Assembly: GCA_949840885.1 (NCBI GenBank)
Contig: CATKYJ010000039.1
Location: 1-42,397, forward strand
Length of the DNA stretch: 42,397 nt
Origin: an uncultured Acetatifactor sp.
GTDB taxonomy: Bacteria; Bacillota; Clostridia; Lachnospirales; Lachnospiraceae
Reading direction: 5' to 3'
Part shown: piece by piece, positions 40,176 through 42,397 of the stretch
How the letters are laid out: each line of letters begins with the position of its first letter
Position numbering within the stretch: position 1 is the stretch's first letter
The notes under the pieces: generated by a model
Told to the model about the DNA's origin: nothing
The model's database searches: none
The model's input: the letters and a program-made list of their open reading frames with translations, nothing else
Made by a program: the position numbers and the translations under genes

Positions 40176-40881
40176 GATGAGTCACCTCCATAAATACATC
40201 TTCCAGAGATTTGTCTCTGGTCAGTTCCTTTGTATCGCCCTCTACGATCAGCTTTCCGCCAGAGATCACCGCAATGCGGTTGCAGAGCTTCTCCGCCACC
40301 TCCAACACATGGGTGGAAAAGAAGATAGCGCTGCCTTTTTCGCAGAAAGCGTGCATCTTCCTCTTCAACAGCAAAGAAGCCTCCGGGTCCAACCCTACAA
40401 AGGGCTCATCCAGCACTAAAAGCTTTGGCTCATGGATCAGCGCCCCTGTGAGAGCTAGCTTCTGACGCATACCATGAGAGTACGTGGAGATCAGATCTCC
40501 CAATACGGAGTAGATACCAAAGTCCTCCGCTTCCCTGCGAATGCGTTCCATCCGCTCCCCTGCAGGCACTTGGTAGATATCTGCCAGGAAGTTCAGGTAT
40601 TGGATGCCTGTCAGGTACTCGTAGATGTCCGGGTTGTCAGGGATGTAGGCCATGGCTTTCTTACAGGCCAAAGATTGGGTGCGCACATCCTTGCCGTCCA
40701 CACGAATCTCCCCCTTGTCACAGTCATGGATGCCCACCACGGCTTTGATGGTAGTGGTCTTCCCGGCGCCGTTGTGGCCAATGAAGCCGTAGATGTCCCC
40801 GGCCCGCACCGTCAGGGACAGATTGTCCACCGCAGTCTTGCCGCCTTTATAGATTTTTGTCAGGTTCTTGATTTCCAGCAT
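40159..40881 (-). CDS. ABC exporter ATP-binding subunit
   Basis: A 240-residue ATPase of the CcmA/DRA group: Walker A GHNGAGKTT (about 35-43), the region YIPDNPDIYEYLTGIQYLNF, signature YSHGMRQKLALTGAL (a variant of LSGGQ), Walker B LLVLDEPFVGLD and the His switch FFSTHVLEVAEKL. It partners with the 530-residue permease encoded directly downstream. The upstream space to the methyltransferase gene (divergent) carries a -10-like TATAAT overlapping the TGATAT/ATATCA repeat at 40953-40971, a possible GntR-type operator; no regulator gene is nearby. Confidence 0.93.
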   Translation of the reverse strand: MLEIKNLTKIYKGGKTAVDNLSLTVRAGDIYGFIGHNGAGKTTTIKAVVGIHDCDKGEIRVDGKDVRTQSLACKKAMAYIPDNPDIYEYLTGIQYLNFLADIYQVPAGERMERIRREAEDFGIYSVLGDLISTYSHGMRQKLALTGALIHEPKLLVLDEPFVGLDPEASLLLKRKMHAFCEKGSAIFFSTHVLEVAEKLCNRIAVISGGKLIVEGDTKELTRDKSLEDVFMEVTHHDKAD

Positions 40882-40952
40882 TTTGTCTGTTTCCTCCTGT
40901 TTTCCCGATTCTTTCTTGCCTGTGATAGCTTTTCTATATTTTTATTTCTATT

Positions 40953-40971
40953 TGATATCATTATAATATCA
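40953..40971 (-). promoter_or_regulatory. Candidate operator and -10 of the ABC exporter
   Basis: TGATAT and ATATCA flank a seven-base spacer, and the minus-strand TATAAT (40960-40965) lies inside. A convincing -35 is not visible. Confidence 0.4.
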
Positions 40972-41029
40972 TTTTTATTTTACTTTTGCAAGGGTTTTTC
41001 GAAAGAAATTGAGCTGTCTAAGCTGTTAG

Positions 41030-41085
41030 TTACATTGGCATATCAATGTAAAAAAGTTGCATTTGTACCCTGGCTTCTGTATACT
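41030..41085 (+). promoter_or_regulatory. Methyltransferase promoter with upstream palindrome
   Basis: TTGCAT (41057-41062) and TATACT (41080-41085) are 17 bases apart. A perfect eight-base inverted repeat TTACATTG/CAATGTAA (41030-41051, six-base spacer) ends 5 bases before the -35, a position typical of activator or MerR/TetR-type sites. A smaller GGGTT/AACCC repeat lies in the leader near 41099-41111. Confidence 0.6.
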
Positions 41086-41135
41086 GGAAATACGATATCG
41101 GGTTTACAACCCAGTAAAAGAGAGGAGAACAGAGA

Positions 41136-41915
41136 ATGGAACAGCAGACAACTGAGAACTATCGTGCCCAGAACAAGAAAGCCTGGGAATATTCTGCCTA
41201 TGAGTTCTGGCTAACCCACTCCGGCCCGCCTGCCGAAAGGGCCAAAGAGGCCGTGGAGAATCCCTTAGCCATGCTGAAACAATTTGCGGCATACTTTGAC
41301 CGCTATGAGGGCATTCGGGTGGCAAATCTATGCGGCTCCTGTGGGAAAAAAGCAGTCCCTTTGGCCCTCCTTGGCGCAGAGGTGACGGTTTTCGACATTT
41401 CCCAGGACAACCAAAGATATGCCATGGAATTCGCCAAGGCTGCAGATGCGGATATCCGTTATGAAGTATGTGATGTGTTAGAGATAGACCTAGAGCGCTA
41501 CGGTGATTATTTTGATGTAGTGTTCATGGAGGGCGGCATCCTCCACTATTTCCATGATATCCATCAATTCATGAAAGTCTGCCATGCCCTGCTAAAATCC
41601 GGTGGGAAAATGATCTGCAGCGATTTCCATCCCTTTACAAAAATCATGGATTTCCTGAATTTGGAGCAGACCACCATGGGGTATTTCGACAGGACTGTCT
41701 TCCAGGGAGAAATGGCCCATGCGCGTTTCTACCAGGAACCCATCCGCAGTCAGATGCCCAAATGCCTCTACCGGAAATATACCATCAGTGAGATCATAAA
41801 CGCTGTCATCGGCTGTGGGTTTACCTTGAAAAGATTCGATGAACACCCTGCCTGGGACAATGACCAGGTGCCAGGAGAGTTTACTTTAATTGCAGAGAAA
41901 TGCCTCTCACAATAG
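41136..41915 (+). CDS. Class I SAM-dependent methyltransferase
   Basis: A 259-residue Rossmann-fold methyltransferase. Motif I is visible as VANLCGSCGKKAVPLALLG (SAM-binding Gly-rich loop, in a Cys-containing variant), then VTVFDISQDNQRYAMEFA with the acidic residue at the end of strand 2, DADIRYEVCDVLEIDL and DVVFMEGGILHYFHDIHQ (motif post II), followed by HALLKSGGKMICSDFHPF. The N-terminus QQTTENYRAQNKKAWEYSAY resembles rRNA or small-molecule methyltransferases found in Clostridia. AGGAG lies upstream of the ATG. Substrate unknown. Its stop overlaps the end of the convergent EamA gene by nine bases. Confidence 0.88.
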   Translation: MEQQTTENYRAQNKKAWEYSAYEFWLTHSGPPAERAKEAVENPLAMLKQFAAYFDRYEGIRVANLCGSCGKKAVPLALLGAEVTVFDISQDNQRYAMEFAKAADADIRYEVCDVLEIDLERYGDYFDVVFMEGGILHYFHDIHQFMKVCHALLKSGGKMICSDFHPFTKIMDFLNLEQTTMGYFDRTVFQGEMAHARFYQEPIRSQMPKCLYRKYTISEIINAVIGCGFTLKRFDEHPAWDNDQVPGEFTLIAEKCLSQ

Positions 41916-42395
41916 CATTGACATAGTTCCCGCCAGGATCAGTGCCAGCCCCAAACCGGCTTTCAACGATAGTCTCTCCCGAAACACAATCCAGGAAAAG
42001 GCCACTGTCACCAGAATGCTGAGCTTGTCGATGGGCACTACCAGGCTTGCAGGTCCCTCTTGCAGTGCTTTGTAATAGCACAGCCAGGAGCCTCCAGTGG
42101 CAAGCCCTGACAGGCAGATAAACCCAAGCTCGCTGGGCGGGATTTTCGGAACGGTTTTCTGTTTTCCCGTGGCAAAGACCATGAGCCAGGCCATAAAGAG
42201 CACTACACTGGTGCGGATGGCAGTACCCAGATTAGACTCCACACCAGTGATGCCTATTTTCCCCAGAATAGAGGTAAGGCTGGCAAAAACCGCAGAGCCA
42301 GCGGCGTAGAGAAGCCATGCTTTCCCTTTCGCTCCCCCAGGCTCGGCAATGGTCTCCCTGTCAGTTTTCCTTTTCCCTTCCTTTTTTTCAATCAT
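41907..42395 (-). CDS. Single-domain EamA transporter (reaches window edge)
   Basis: A single EamA domain of about 140 residues with five hydrophobic helices, typical of the half-length DMT proteins: YAAGSAVFASLTSILGKIGI, SNLGTAIRTSVVLFMAWLMV, SGLATGGSWLCYYKALQEGP, DKLSILVTVAFSWIVFRE and GLGLALILAGTMSMLL. These often work as dimers. The first 25 residues (MIEKKEGKRKTDRETIAEPG) are polar, so the ATG at 42393-42395 may not be the real start, or the gene may continue past the edge. Convergent with the methyltransferase gene. Substrate unknown. Confidence 0.8.
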   Translation of the reverse strand: MIEKKEGKRKTDRETIAEPGGAKGKAWLLYAAGSAVFASLTSILGKIGITGVESNLGTAIRTSVVLFMAWLMVFATGKQKTVPKIPPSELGFICLSGLATGGSWLCYYKALQEGPASLVVPIDKLSILVTVAFSWIVFRERLSLKAGLGLALILAGTMSMLL

Positions 42396-42397
42396 CA

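Noticed and set aside
1..42397. CRISPR arrays, tRNA or rRNA genes, insertion sequences
   Set aside because: No regularly spaced repeats, no recognisable tRNA or rRNA sequence and no transposase ORF were found on either strand.

Overview
The window looks like a chromosomal stretch from a Gram-positive, probably spore-forming clostridium, most likely a member of the Lachnospiraceae. The evidence is an argC-J-B-D set of acetylated arginine synthesis genes, a GerMN lipoprotein beside a two-component system, a BceAB-type ABC transporter, CUT1 sugar ABC permeases without their own ATPase, strong GGAGG ribosome sites and a moderately GC-rich composition. The taxonomic call is inference from gene content, not from a marker gene.

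Layout. 1-66 is the tail of a plus-strand gene cut by the window edge. 189-4092 (minus) is a four-gene operon comEA-like > response regulator > histidine kinase > GerMN lipoprotein, with a clear promoter and an intrinsic terminator. 4297-6272 (minus) holds a small DMT-type membrane protein with an unusual translated leader, and a solute-binding protein. 6310-15743 (minus) is the arginine block argC...argJ-argB-argD. It is split between argC and argJ by about 4.7 kb that carries a pyridoxamine-oxidase-like protein, a radical SAM protein, a GNAT acetyltransferase and an ATPase/HNH nuclease pair resembling the Septu (PtuA/PtuB) phage-defence system. Two candidate ArgR boxes lie just upstream of the argC promoter.

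16253-19339 (plus) is a cytoplasmic sensing pair (FIST-domain protein and soluble methyl-accepting protein), followed by a wrecked BceRS-like two-component system. In that locus a 188-bp piece carrying the regulator's DNA-binding domain and the kinase start codon is inverted between two CCCGGG junctions, and both flanking halves are missing sequence.

19362-33847 (minus) is the main feature: a nine-gene carbohydrate operon with a lipoprotein solute-binding protein, a giant membrane-anchored solute-binding protein with extra beta-rich N-terminal modules, two complete permease pairs, an NHL-TPR-Yip1 membrane protein, a DUF5696 surface protein and a GH5 lipoprotein glycosidase. It is preceded by a LacI-family repressor gene and two CCGG-centred palindromic operators, one of which sits at the promoter start site. 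No ATPase is encoded, so a shared MsmK-type ATPase elsewhere is inferred.

35341-35737 is an intergenic region with several nested hairpins, possibly including a repeat element. It leads into a BceAB-like ABC transporter (35738-38564, plus) that has no two-component system next to it. 38583-40881 (minus) is a second ABC exporter (ATPase and permease). The right end has a SAM methyltransferase with its own operator-like palindrome, and a single-domain EamA transporter that reaches the window edge. No tRNA, rRNA, CRISPR array or insertion sequence was recognised.
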